From Porphyra umbilicalis (lineage: Eukaryota > Rhodophyta > Bangiophyceae > Bangiales > Bangiaceae), in assembly GCA_002049455.2 (NCBI GenBank), contig KV918794.1:1-64000 (forward strand): a DNA stretch of 64,000 nucleotides. The letters run 5' to 3'. The notes beneath the pieces are model-generated. The model was not told the DNA's origin. It ran no database searches and saw nothing but the letters and a program-made list of their open reading frames with translations. Made by a program: the position numbers and the translations under genes. This document shows, in pieces, positions 11,091 to 22,437 of the stretch (position 1 is its first letter; each line of letters opens with the position of its first letter).

Positions 11091-11794
11091 GGGGTGTGCT
11101 GCGCGTGCTGCGCGTGCTGCGGGCGTGCTGCGGGCCGAAATTCTTACTCCCGATCTGAAATTCTTGCTGGCCCAGACGGCCCTGTGCTGGCCACGAGGGA
11201 ACGTGGGCTACAAGCGGAGCCCTCATCAATCTACGACGACGCGGAGGGAAACTGCTTGATGTAGCCTCCCAAAAAGCAGGCTACAAGTCGGTCGGCTTGA
11301 AGGATATTTGTAGCACGTGGGACGATTCAATGCCTGCCAGCGACGGCTGGTCACGGATCAACTCTGGCCGTTGATCACGGGAATGTAGTGGGGTTCGCTG
11401 TCCGGTACGTACGTGGCCGTGGCCCCCTGTGATCCTCAGTGATCCTCGAGTGCGTGGCCGGTCAGGTCTCGCGGCGACGCCGCGCGCTTGCCCCCGCCCC
11501 GCCACGCGCCCGTGCCCATGCCCCCGCCCCGCCGATGCCCCCGCCCAAGCCCCTGCCCCGCCGCGCCCGTGCCCCCACCATGCGAATGCCCCCGCCCCGC
11601 CCCGCCGCGCCAATGCCCCCGCCCTACTCCACAACTCGGGTGCTTCTGCCCCGCCGCGCGCCCATGCCCCACACTGCCAAGCAGCGCCCTGGTCCCCTTC
11701 CCATCGGTGCCGTGACATCACTGTGGAACACTGCGCAACGACCTTTTCTTCCTTCCCCCCCGCCCCCGCCCCGACCTTTCTTTCCCTGGCTCGT

Positions 11795-11814
11795 CCCCCC
11801 CCCCCCCCCCCCCC
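11795..11814. repeat. Poly-C tract, 20 C
   Basis: Counterpart of the 47-C run in copy 1. It is the largest length difference between the copies among mononucleotide runs. Confidence 0.85.
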
Positions 11815-11872
11815 TGGACCGGCACACTCTTCTCCTCCCGCCGAGATGAATTTCCCAGATACTGCACCGGCT

Positions 11873-14800
11873 TTACTCGGAGCCGTCCTCACTGTCAGAT
11901 GCGCACTCACCCAGGCCCTCGCGAACAACAAACGCATTAACAAAAAAGCGAGACGCCCGTCGCTCCTCCGCCGTGTTGGGGACGTCGTCGGGCATCACCG
12001 TAACGCCGTGGCGCTCACTGAGGTCCTCCCAGTCATACTCGACGGCAATCCAGCTCACAATGTCCGCAGTCGTAAGCACGTCGAGGCGTACTGCGACTCC
12101 CTCTGCCTCCATATCCCATTGTAGGCGCTCACACCCGTACTTGGTCAGCACGCATCCGGGTCTCGCCGTAGCCTTTTCCGCTCGCCGCACCACCAGCCGC
12201 TCCCAGCCGCGGGCCCGTGTCGTTACCACTAGGGCGGCCTGACCGACCCGAATGGCCCCATCTGGTCGGCGGTACCGCAGCCAGTCAAACCACGGTGACC
12301 CATGGAAACCGGCGCGGCCCGGATAGTGTGTTGGGCGCGCCCTCGCCTCGGTTGAGAGGCGTCGCCATAATAGAGATTTCCGCTCCTGCAGAGGAGCGTA
12401 CTCTCGGGACGACACAGCACAGCCGCCAGCCAGGGATACTGTGGCTCCTGGCCAGCTCAGCCAGAGAGTACTTCTTGGCATACCGCCGCCGCCGCCGCTG
12501 CCGCCGCTGCGGACGGCTGTGCCGTGTCCCTGCCGAGTCATAGTCGCCCGTGTCGGTCCCTGGTCCCTCCTCCTCCGCGTCGGCGTTGTCCTCCTCTCCT
12601 TCGTGGAGCAGGGTGTACACCTGCTCGCTCAGCACAAGTTGCTCGACAAACTGGTCCCTCCTCTTGTTGGTAAGCTTGTGAGAGGCCTTAACTGCCTTGT
12701 GTAGGACCTCATTATACGCACTGTTGCCGTCACCGACGTTACCCCTGAGGCGAAACTCGTCCAGAAGATGCGCCGACATGCGGTGAAGCTTGGTGGTGTG
12801 GGCTGGCCCCAGTACGGGCTGAAAGACCTCAACCACCCACGCGTGGGCCTTCTTGGCCAGCACAACCGCCTCAGAGTACAGAATACCACCACCCTGGTTG
12901 GTACACTGTGCGGCAAAGAGTGCGTTTGTCACGACAACCAGCTCGCAAATAGCCGCAGTCAAAGCGCTGTGGTGGTCGCCATTGCCCGGGGCGCCCGCTA
13001 CGCCCACGACACCGAAAGGCAGGAATGGTAGGGCACGACGGTGCTCACTGCCCGTCATTGTGGCCTGCCTTGTAGCCTCTGGGAAAAAGTACCTGTGACA
13101 CAGGAGCCCATACTGCCAGAAGGGACTGATAGCACGGTAGCCTCTTGTCAGTACGCGGATGTGGTGAAGGGATGTGAGCCACAGCCTGCCCCCAAGCAAT
13201 AAACACACCCAGTAGGGCTCAAAACGTACCCAGGGTGGATGTACGGCACGCGCAAACGACGCGACGCGTGCTTGAACCGCATATTGATGCCACGCTCGGT
13301 GTTTGTGACGGTGTCAAACCGCGCATGGACTCCACCTTCTGCCACCTTTCGGAGATAAACAGGCACCTCGTTGGCGACCTTCCTGTTGATACCAGTGTCC
13401 ATGACCTACTCTCGGGCACACAACACACAGCACCAATACCACAAGAGCTACTCGCGCCATGTCTCGGGCCGTGCACAGTGAGATACTGAACGTATACTGA
13501 ACAGGACCGAGGCAGCATACCGATAGAGAGGCGCCCAACATGGGCGCTCGCCCGCCCACCAAATGCAAGGAGCGAGCAGTTCTACTCTCGACGAGCAAAG
13601 AGACGTACGTGAAGGCGATCGAAACCTGGCAATCGGTACAGCATGCGGGGACCATTTCCAAGGCCAGCCCACGCGGCCATCGCAGGGACCACGCTGTTGA
13701 GGCTGTGCTCCAACTCTACCTCTGCACGCCTCGCCGCCGCGCCCCAAAAGGTCCCCATCGTGGCGTTCTTGAGCTGCGCCCGTACCGTCTCCTGGACGTC
13801 TGCTAGGAGCATCGGCCCCGGACGCCGAGCACGAGTCCTCCCGTCCCACCATGCAGGGCGTACAGGGAAAGAGACAGCCAGTACCCTTCAGGCACATGAC
13901 TGCACGCTCCTCAGGTTGATCACACACGTAAAGGAGGGCACGTGGGGAGACACGCACTCGACCACCGCCGGGTAAGTTCAGCCACGCCCCACGGTGGCTG
14001 GCCAGCACGCTGCCCCGAAAGACGAGGTGTAAAATCCGCTGGAGCAGCTCGGAACGCACCTCATGGTCTTTGCGCGTCTTTATGAACTTGGACTCGACCT
14101 GTGGGATGTACGCTAGTGTGACCCATCGCACGTCCTTGGTGTTGATGTTGACGACGCGCATACGCAAAGGGTACGCTGATACTGCTCCGCTGCTGCTGAG
14201 CACAGTAGCATCGGAGTACAGGTGCATCGTCAGTACTCTCGTATCCTCGTGCATAGTGCCCTCTACGTGGGCTTGCTGCTCCCGGTACATCTCCCCGTCC
14301 CAGCTGCCTCGCAGTAGCACCGACTGTGGCCCTTCCACGCCATTGTCAGCTGGAGACGGTGGCGGTCCCCAGCACAGGTCCCCTAGCTCCACTTGCATGA
14401 TCTCCTCCTGGGCAGCGTCGAACGCGTCGCGGAAGAAGACGGGGTACTTGCGACCGTCAACCGCCATAACAACCTTTTTCCAGTTGAGAGGGGCGACGAG
14501 AGAGCGCTTGAAGCGTCGAACGGCGGCGATAAACCAGTTTGCAGTGTGGAAGGCTGCTGTAAATGGCGTGCGGGAGGCGGAACTTGTCGCCTCTACCTCC
14601 TTGGTGTACCGGTACAACCGGCGCAGCTCCTGTTGCGACAGGCCGCATCCGCCGCCCGACGTGCAGGCAAACGTGAAAACGTACCACAGGTCTTCGCTCA
14701 GCCACGGGGCGCGCCCTCCCCCGCTGCTTCCTCCGCCCTCCAGTGGTGGAAAAGCGGTGGTTGCACGCCTGGCGTCCCCAAAGCGCTCGTAGTGGTCGAA

Positions 14801-15511
14801 AACCTGCTCACATAAACCCCGATCGCCACCGGCCCCGGGGCTCTGAGCTTCCGTACCGCCGTCCTCGTCTCGTACTCCTCCCCCGGCGGCACCACTCCCA
14901 CGGCCATGCCCACGCGCAGCCGCATGTACCTCTCTAGTCGTATCCTCATTATCCCCGACAGATCCATCGGTCGGGTTGTCACCGGCGGTGTTGCCTCGAC
15001 GGCGCGCACGCCTCCGGTGACGGTTCTGCGCGTCAGCACGGCGCGCTCGCCTGGTGCTCTCAGACGGGGCGCCTCACCGGGCGCGACCCCGTCGAGGCGA
15101 CGGCTTTGGAGGAGAGGCAGGTGCTGTCATTGCCCGAGCGAGCTCAGGAGTACCTCAGACTCCAGTCCTACTACGTACCGCACACCCCCAACACCCACAC
15201 CCCCAACACCCCCAGCATCCCCAGCATCCCCAGCGTCCCCAGTACCCCCAGCATTAGACGTGCCAGCCGTCGCGGCAGCGGCAGCCGTCGCGGCAGTGGC
15301 AGCCGTCGCGGCAATATCCATTGCAACCGTAGGGCCACCAGACTCATCAGACTCAATGCAAATGGCAGAACCCACTGCAACCGCAGGGCCTCCGGGCTCA
15401 CCAGTCTCCTCAGACGCATCAGACTCTATACAAATGGTGTTGATACCCTCACACCCCGTGGGCGTTGCCTCACGGTGTGCGTGTGCCGCATGCCGGTGCT
15501 GTCCGAGGCAT
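11873..15511 (-). pseudogene. Plavaka/CACTA-like transposase, copy 2, frameshifted
   Basis: Same domain order as copy 1. The longest intact stretch runs from about 14617 to 13450 and holds the VDGRKYPVFF and SDATVLSSSG core without the frame break that copy 1 has there. The C-terminal stretch 13135-12430 also keeps KLHRMSAHLLDEF and LTNKRRDQF in one frame, again unlike copy 1. Introns are inferred near 13610-13400 (GTACGT to TAG) and 13225-13155. Relative to copy 1 it has lost bases near 15148, 13803 and 12430 and differs in length near 15475, 14930 and 14880. The 11873 stop ends a conserved tail (ECASDSEDGSE). Not functional as read. Confidence 0.65.
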
Positions 15512-16413
15512 CGACTAAATCAGCGGCCGCAGTCTGCTGCTCGGCACGGAAAACTCATCGACGCAAGCCACCAGCACTCGTAAGCAGGACAGAGCGGGCC
15601 TGGAGCTGACCCACGGTGGGAAGAGGTGCAGTGGTCGACCGGGTCAGGAGGAAGACGGGCAGGTCGGCACGAATGCATCATTCAGATATGCTGACTGTAA
15701 ACTAACCCCACCCAGTAACACCAGAAGTAACCCCACAAGGTTCACAATATGAAATCGTATCTGTCAGTCTGTCGACGGCCGTCGACGCCGACCGAGTCGC
15801 GGACGGGGCACCGACGGCCGCCGCCGACAAGGGCCGGGAGTCGACAGCCTCCCTTCTGAGCGCCGCCGTCCTCGCTTGCCGCGATTCCGGAGCAGCAGCC
15901 GCCGCCTTGCCGCCTACTGCCCCCGCCCAGCCGCCTGCTGCCATCGCCCCGCCGGCTTTCGCCCCCGCCCCGCCGCCTACTGCCCCCGCCCCGCCGCCTA
16001 CTGCCCCCGCCCCGCCACCTACTGCTCCCGCCCCGCCGCCTACTGCCCCCGCCCCGCCACCTTCTGCCCCCGCCCCGCCGCCTACTGCCCCCGCCCCGCC
16101 GCCTACTGCCCCCACCCCGCCGCATGCTGCCCCCGCCCCGCCGCCTTTTGCCCCCTCCCCGCCGCCTGCTGCTCCCGCCCCGCTGCCTACTGCCGCCGTC
16201 CTGCCGCGTGTTGCCAATCCCTCGACGCGTGCTGCCACTCCCTCGACGCGAGCTGTCACTCCGACGCGTGCTGCCACTCCCCCGGCGCCTGCTGCCACTT
16301 TCCCGCCGCCTGCTACCACTCCCCCGCCGCCTGCTCCCCCGCCGCGTGCTGCCACTTCTCCCCCGCAAGATGAGAGAAACTTTTCCCACTCGGTCGCGTC
16401 GCACTCGGCGAGT
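15512..16413. other. Central spacer, transposon copy 2
   Basis: Shorter than in copy 1 because of the 790 bp difference. It contains the GCCGCCTACTGCC-type minisatellite at about 15905-16200. No gene is supported. Confidence 0.6.
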
Positions 16414-18895
16414 ATGGCTGGCGGCCAGGCTGGTTCCCGCGCTGGGAGCGCACCTGCCGCGTCGGCACGCCCCGCTTCTGCTGCGGGAGGATGCTCGGGC
16501 GGATCGGTGATGAGGAGGGCCAACAAGGACACCAGTCTCCCGGCTGAACAAATGTACGTTCTCTCTGCATGTATACTGCGTGCCTTGCCTCTATTTTTGC
16601 TTTTCCCTATACTGCCCCGTGCTGCCCCTTTACTGCCCCGTGCTGCCCCCTTACTGCCCCGTGCTGCCCCATTTCTGCCCCTGTTCTCAGCCAGACCAAA
16701 CTGTCAGCCTTTTGGCCCGGCCGAAAGTGGCCAGCCCAGCAGGATGGCGAGACCTCGGCTGCTGCTGGCACTCCGACCAAGTCATCCACGCCCAAGGCGT
16801 CTAGTTCACGCAAGCGCCTGCGCGACCGCGTGGTGTCGGCAGCGGTGGAAGACGCTGCCAACGCACTGACGTGACGTGTCGACGGCGTCGCGGTACCGGT
16901 TGAGCCCCCTTCCTGGAGCACCAGTACGTCAAACGCCCTGATGTCGGCGCATATTGCCGCGCACAACAGCTTCGTCTCGGCACGTGCTGCCCAAGAGATG
17001 GCCAGGCAGACAGCTCAAGCATACGCCAAGACATTTGCCCCCGCGGCCAAGCGTCGTCGCGGAGTCAGCCCCTCAGCGGATGCCGACGGCGCTGATACTA
17101 CCGGCTCTGGTTTGGATGGGGAGCCACCGGCCACTGTCACCCCGCTATCACCGAGCAAGCTGTCACCCCGGGCGAAGCCAGCGGCAAAGGCCACTGCGGG
17201 TGGCACGGCAAGCGAGGACGCGCTGCCGAGGGGCACGAGGGGCAAGCCACGGATCCATGCGCTGCGCAGCTGCCTCACTAAGCGCATGCACAATGGCATC
17301 CCGGCGTCGTCCACCAACGACGACGTGTACCACTCCCGCGAGACCCTCGGGCCGTTTCTGGCGGCCGTCGTGAAGGAGGTGGCCAAAGTCGACAAGAAGG
17401 ACGCTGAAAAGCTCCTGCTGACCAACTTCTCCGTCCCCGCGGTCAATAACTCGAAGCTCCCAAGCTCCAAGATGCTCAAGCCGTGGCTAGGTAAGACGCC
17501 CGACAACGTACACTTTAACCTCAAGGACTGTATCTTTCGGGCGTGGACGGCGGGCAGCGGCTACGGCGGTACATCCAAGGCGGAGACAAGGCGGTTCTTA
17601 CATGGCCGGGGGTACCTCAGGGGTGCCAACGGGCGTCGGGGAGTCCTCAACGCCTTCCTGGCTGTGGTTTCCCACTGTGGTGGGGACCCGGACAAGTACA
17701 CCTTTCCTGACGGGGATGACGGAGACGCACTGGCCTCGACGGTGCTCGCCACGCTGGCCTTTGTGCTCAGCAAGGTACGTTATTGGCGCCATGGACGGAG
17801 AGTGTACTGTGGCTGGGGTGTTGCAAAAGCGCTGTAGGGGGTACCATTGAGGTACTGGCCGATACTGACCGGAACTAGAAGCCATGGAGTTGCTCGAGTG
17901 TGTCGTCTCTGTGGCTCGTGTGTCTGTGACCCATGCAGATTCGTATGTGCCTGGAGGGAGAGTACCTCTCTGCGGACGGCAGGAAGGTGAACGAGTGCGT
18001 GCTGCACGGCGGGAAGATGAAAGCGGGGCGCGCCGCTTGTGCGAAAGAGTTGACTTACCTGCATGTGGAGGTTGATGAGTCAGGAGACTACTGGGCCAAG
18101 CTCTTCAAGACAAACCAGGACGAGGACGACCGGGCAACCATTCCCCACTCCCCCGAAGAAGGAGAGCCCCCTGCTGTCCACTTGGGCGTCAACGTGAATG
18201 CCCGCGCCGACGACGAGGACGTTACTGAGAGCGAGCACGCAAGTCTGAGACAGATGGTGCGCAACTGGGTGGCGGCGCGGAAGGAGGTCGTGGACCTCGA
18301 CAGGGATGGGGATGACGAGGACGGTGACGGTGGTGGGGCGGGCAGCGGCGGCGGCCACGCGCCGGCACATGGTGGTGCGGGCGATGATGGTGGCGGTGGC
18401 GCAGGCGGTGGTTGTGCCCCCGCCGATGCGCCGCCGGGCGGTGGGGCAGGCAGTGGCGGTGACGGCGGGGGGGGTGCCCCCGCCGATGCGCCGCCGGGCG
18501 GTGGGGCAGGCCGTGGGGCAGGCGGTGGCGGTGGCGGCAGGGGGGGTGCCCCCGTCGATGCGCCGCCGCGCGGTGGGGCAAACGGTGGCGGTGGTGGCGG
18601 AGGCGGGGATGACGAGGATGACGGAGGTGGATGGGGGCATGAGCTGGCAGGCCTCAGCTTGCCGCCACTGCCCTCGGTGCCGCGTCGGATGGGTGCTGGG
18701 GTAGGGCGAGTGCCCAACTGGCAACGCCACCCCTTTGACCGCTCCGACTCTGAGGAGGAGGTGCGAAGGCCCAAGAAGAAGGTCTGGGAGCGGCGCCGGT
18801 TCGCGCGCACGGCGGGCCCGGCGGACAGTGACGATCAGTCATCGGATCCCGAGTTTTTCCCTAGCGCTCTGGGGACTGAGAGCAACACCTCATAG
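16414..18895 (+). pseudogene. Transposon accessory protein, copy 2, nonsense codon
   Basis: Exons align with copy 1: 16414-16553, 16691-17774 (exactly the same length, 1084 bp) and 17939-18895. The third exon is open to the normal stop at 18893-18895 and keeps the RRPKKKVWERR tail that copy 1 loses. However, codon 16872-16874 is TGA where copy 1 has TGG (7233-7235), giving a stop after roughly 107 residues. An internal ATG at 16941 could start an N-truncated protein of about 590 residues, so residual activity cannot be excluded. The Gly/Ala/Pro repeat is shorter and more varied than in copy 1. Function unknown. Confidence 0.6.
16609..16670 (+). repeat. TACTGCCC array, accessory-gene intron 1, copy 2
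   Basis: Four to five TACTGCCCC/TGCTGCCCC units, fewer than in copy 1 because part of the intron is missing. Confidence 0.65.
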
Positions 18896-19110
18896 CGCGT
18901 TTGATGGTGTGTCTGCTACTCGCGTTGCTTGTGCTCTTGTCATTGCGTTGTTCTCGGTCTTGTTTCTGGCCTTTTTCATTGCTTGCTGTGCTTGCGGGGG
19001 TGGGGGGTGGGGGTGGGGGCGAGGGGGCGGGGGGGAGCGGGGGAGCGGGGGGAGCGGGGGGAGCGAGGGGAACGGGGGTGGGGCGATCGGGGGTGCGGGG
19101 AGAGAGGGCG

Positions 19111-19180
19111 TACTGCCCGTACTGCCCCCCCCCCCCCCCCACGTACTGCCCCGTACTGCCCGTACTGCCCCCCCCCCCCA
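19111..19180 (+). repeat. TACTGCCC array, right subterminal, copy 2
   Basis: Counterpart of 9631-9704, with a slightly different count of units and C-run lengths. Confidence 0.7.
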
Positions 19181-19550
19181 CATGAAGCGTGAGAGCGCCC
19201 TGTAAAATGCCTGTCTGTGTGCAACGTTCTGCGACGGTGAGCGATAACGTGGCGGAACAGGGGCCATTTACGACGGCGCTTCCGCGTGCGCTGCGTATCC
19301 GGATTACGACCTGCTGCGTAGCGACTGGGCGCGCGGCCACGAATCGCCGCAAGAGGGTGTCACGTAACTCCTCGGGAAATCCCATAGGACGTCCTGCAGG
19401 GTGCCTCTGGGGGCCTCCGAGTGCCTCTGGGTGCCTCCAGAATGCCTACTGGGGTGTGCGCAAGGTGCGCGCATGGCTCCCAGACACGACTTTGAGCAGT
19501 GTCAGATCGTACTGGGGATCTAAAATGCGAATATGGGACCTTACCCATTT

Positions 19551-20242
19551 CCCTGGCCTTTAGGACAGGGTGCTCTCAAAGTGTAGTGATGCACACATAT
19601 ACTTAGATCAAGGAACTTGCTCTCCGTTTCAGAGGTGGCAGTCTGCATTCGTGTCCTCAGGGATCTGAGGGCGTGTCAGCGTTTGAAGGGTCGCGATGAC
19701 GCTAAAAGCGAATAGAGTTACGCGGCTGAGAAGGACTGTCCTGCCACAAAGGTCACAGGGCCCAGACGGCGCCTGCCCCCCTGCCCCCCCCCACCGCCCC
19801 GAGTTGCGCGCGCCGACCGCGTGCAGCGACTTCCGGGGTTCGACGCGCCCGCGATGACCCGCGGGTGATCGTGCCTGCGCGCCGGCTTCTGTTGCAGCGG
19901 CACGTCGGCGGTTTCTAACGCCATCTCGCGGCACGGTTAGAGGCGGCCCGTCGCGCGGTGGTCGATCCCATCCGCCCGCCCGTGCGCCCTCTCGGCCGCG
20001 CGCAGGTGTGCTGCGCGGCGGGGTGACGGCCCCGCCCGTAGGCGTTGCACCACGCCGGCGGGCCGCCGCCGCCGCTGCGGCGGCGTCGGCACCCCTTTCC
20101 CCGCCCCACGCCCCCCCCGCCACGGCAACGTGGCTGCACGTGCCCCCGTGCGTGCTCGCGGCCATGGAGCCGGCCGGTATCTATGCGTCGCCGAGCGCGC
20201 CACCGCCCTGAAGGCCAGGGTATTGCACGTACGTGCCTGGAA
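19551..20242. mobile_element. MITE-like element 1, nested in transposon copy 2
   Basis: Begins CCCTGGCCTTTAGGACAGGG and has the inverted match CCTGAAGGCCAGGG at 20207-20220 (13 of 14 bases pair). Sequence shared with element 2 continues about 22 bases further, through a GCACGTACGTGC hairpin followed by CTGG. The empty site is visible in copy 1 at about 10076-10077 (ACCCATTTGAAAGAACAC), which proves insertion. The interior is GC-rich with no convincing gene. A target-site duplication is not clear (TT or TTT at most). The hairpin-CTGG end resembles a Helitron 3' end, but the inverted repeats favour a TIR-type non-autonomous element. Confidence 0.7.
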
Positions 20243-20371
20243 TTGGAAGAACACTGTGGAGAACAGGGGTCCAGTACGCGACAAATCTCGGCAAATATCG
20301 TACTGGGGGCCCATTTGGTACCGTTTCAGATCAACCTGCAATACTGCTGGCCAACTCCCCAGGCACGTTCT

Positions 20372-20400
20372 CAGTACGTGGTACTTTTTCGCGACGATGT
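20372..20400 (-). repeat. Right inverted repeat, transposon copy 2
   Basis: Reverse complement reads ACATCGTCGCGAAAAAGTAC, pairing with 11060-11090. Beyond 20400 there is no similarity to the flank of copy 1. Confidence 0.65.
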
Positions 20401-20680
20401 TCACCAGTTCACGATCTGTGCAGTGTTCACATTGCTCTCTGCTCCTGAGCATCTTTCATGAAACGGCAGAAGTAGACCCCTCTTTGAGGGCTGTATAGGG
20501 CGGTTTTCCCCAGGCTGTGTCGATGTGTGCAGGAACTCTGTTCGTATTCCGCACGATCACAACAGTTCCGGACAGTCTTTGTGTCAGATCAGCATGGCAT
20601 ATCTGCCCTTTTAAGTAAGTTTTCTGCGGAAACTGCAGAGATCGTCCCGCTCACTTTCGTAAGAATGTAGCCGAGCTAAG

Positions 20681-21169
20681 ATGAAGCCCGGGAAGATGAC
20701 GACGCCACAAGCCGGTACACAATGCCTACTTGAGCATGTCGGCGATGGAGAAAAACCGGTGTTCGGCATCTTCATGCGAGAGTTTCGTCCCGATGACCTC
20801 TATCGTGTAGCACTGTGCACGCGAAAACCCCTCTCACTGTCTGCGTGGGCGCTGCTTACAGAACTGCAGCACGATTCATGCGTTTTCTGCACGCCATTTG
20901 CAGTTCCACAAGGTAAATACCTAACACTCGCTGCGCAGCTGGGGTCGACGACGCCAAGCGCTCCGCTCGTCCCAAGCGTTTCTCACGGCGGCGCGGTGAA
21001 GCGCGTTACGCGGGTGCCCCCCCCCCCCCTCGCTCCACCCCAAGCCACTCAGCGTGGTCGGCGGGCACGCCGCGGTCGTGCCCACCGTCCGCCCCCGCCC
21101 CCGCCCCTGATGGACGGCCGACCGTTCGCAGCGTCGCCCGTGGCGGCAGGCGCCGCGCGCGGGGGGTGA
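20681..21169 (+). CDS. Doubtful hypothetical open frame
   Basis: An ATG-started frame of 162 codons. The first 80 residues have ordinary composition (for example FGIFMREFRPDDLYRVALC), then it passes into GC-rich sequence coding for Pro/Arg low complexity. A possible 5' splice site (CACAAG|GTAAAT) at about 20913 would end the ordinary part. No family recognised. It may be a first exon or chance. Confidence 0.2.
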   Translation: MKPGKMTTPQAGTQCLLEHVGDGEKPVFGIFMREFRPDDLYRVALCTRKPLSLSAWALLTELQHDSCVFCTPFAVPQGKYLTLAAQLGSTTPSAPLVPSVSHGGAVKRVTRVPPPPLAPPQATQRGRRARRGRAHRPPPPPPLMDGRPFAASPVAAGAARGG

Positions 21170-21776
21170 CGCCGTGGCCGACGCCGACCCCGTCGGTGGC
21201 GTTGCGTGGCCGCCCCCGACACTGCCGGCGGCGCCACGACCCGCTCGCCGCGCGCGCGCAAGGGGGGGTGGGAGCACGCTGCGCCCGTCGGGCGGCACCC
21301 ACAGGGAGCGTCGGGGGCCCGCACCCCCCGGACGTGGCACCGACCGCCCCCCACCCGCCCCGCCGACGGGTGGCGGGCGCGTCGTCGCCGGCGCCGTCGG
21401 CAGCAAGGGGGTGCCCCCGCCCGCCCGCCCGCCCGCCCGCCCGCCCGCCCGTCCGTCCGCCCGCCTGCGGCGGGCGTGGGGCGGCGACCGTGCTGTGGCG
21501 ACGGGGGGCACGGTCCCCGCCGGAACTGCCGCGGCCCCGACAGCGGTGGCGCCTCTGTCGTCGACGACTCGCGGCAGCGGCGTGCGGCGGTGGGGCGACG
21601 GGCGGCTCCGGTGGTGCCGGCGGCGGCCGTCGGCGGCCCCATCACCCGTGGCGCCGGCGGCGTGCCGACGCCGTCGGTCGGTGCGTCGCGGCCGTGGCGT
21701 CGCCGTCGCGCGCCTGCCGCGGCGCGGGGGAGGGGCGGGGAGGGGTCGCTGCGTTTGGGCCGCCGCCGCCACGCGC

Positions 21777-21814
<38 letters not shown>

Positions 21815-22384
21815 CCCACCGCACCCGCTGCCACCGCCGCCGCCGCCGCCGCTACCGCCGGCGCGCTGGCCGTTGCGGCGACGCCGCGTGACGTCCGTCC
21901 CCGTTAGGCGGGGGCCCCCCCCGCGCGTCGTGGCGCGCGGCCGCGGCGGCGTGACGCGGCGGCCGTGGCGCGGCCGTCACCCCGCCTACCTATGCGTTTG
22001 ACGTGGTCGGCGCGTGCTACGAGGTGGTGGGGCGGCGGGGGGGGGTGCGACGGCACCGCCGCGGGCGCATTGACCGCCTTGCGCCGCCCCGTGAGGGGGG
22101 TGCGGGTGCGCCTCGCGATCCGCCGGGCGGCCGAGTGCGCCGCGGGGGCGGGGCTGGCGGGCGGCGGGGGCGCACTTCTGGGGGCCCCCGGCAGGCGGAC
22201 GGCGGCCGCGTCTGCCGCCGCGTCGGCCGCCGCAGCCGCAGCTCGGCCGTTTGCCGCCGCCATTCGCGGGCGGTCGATGGGGCCGCCGCTGCGGCTGGCT
22301 TTTCGGGCGGGGGGGGGGTTACGCAGCGGGTGTCGGATGTTTGGAACACTTCCTGCATTTTTTTTTTCCAAATCAGCCGCCATG
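21170..22384. other. Extremely GC-rich low-complexity region
   Basis: Dense GCC/GGC and CCCGCC repeats give overlapping Ala, Arg, Gly and Pro-rich frames on both strands. None has an ordered segment, so no gene is called. Confidence 0.6.
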
Positions 22385-22437
22385 AGAGCAAGTCTATCCG
22401 TGGGCCATTGTGCTATCGCCATCTGGCCATATTTTTT

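Larger units (their letters stand above)
10604..20400. mobile_element. Plavaka/CACTA-like DNA transposon, copy 2
   Basis: Same orientation and gene order as copy 1, with few substitutions and scattered one- or two-base indels. Inverted repeats are at 11060-11090 and 20372-20400. It lacks the 790 bp present at 5151-5940 of copy 1 (junction at 15772/15773) and about 169 bp of accessory-gene intron 1. A 0.7 kb MITE-like element is nested at about 19551-20242, splitting its right end; similarity to copy 1 resumes just after it. The right flank (from 20401) differs from that of copy 1, so the right border is a real element end rather than an arbitrary duplication edge. Confidence 0.8.
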
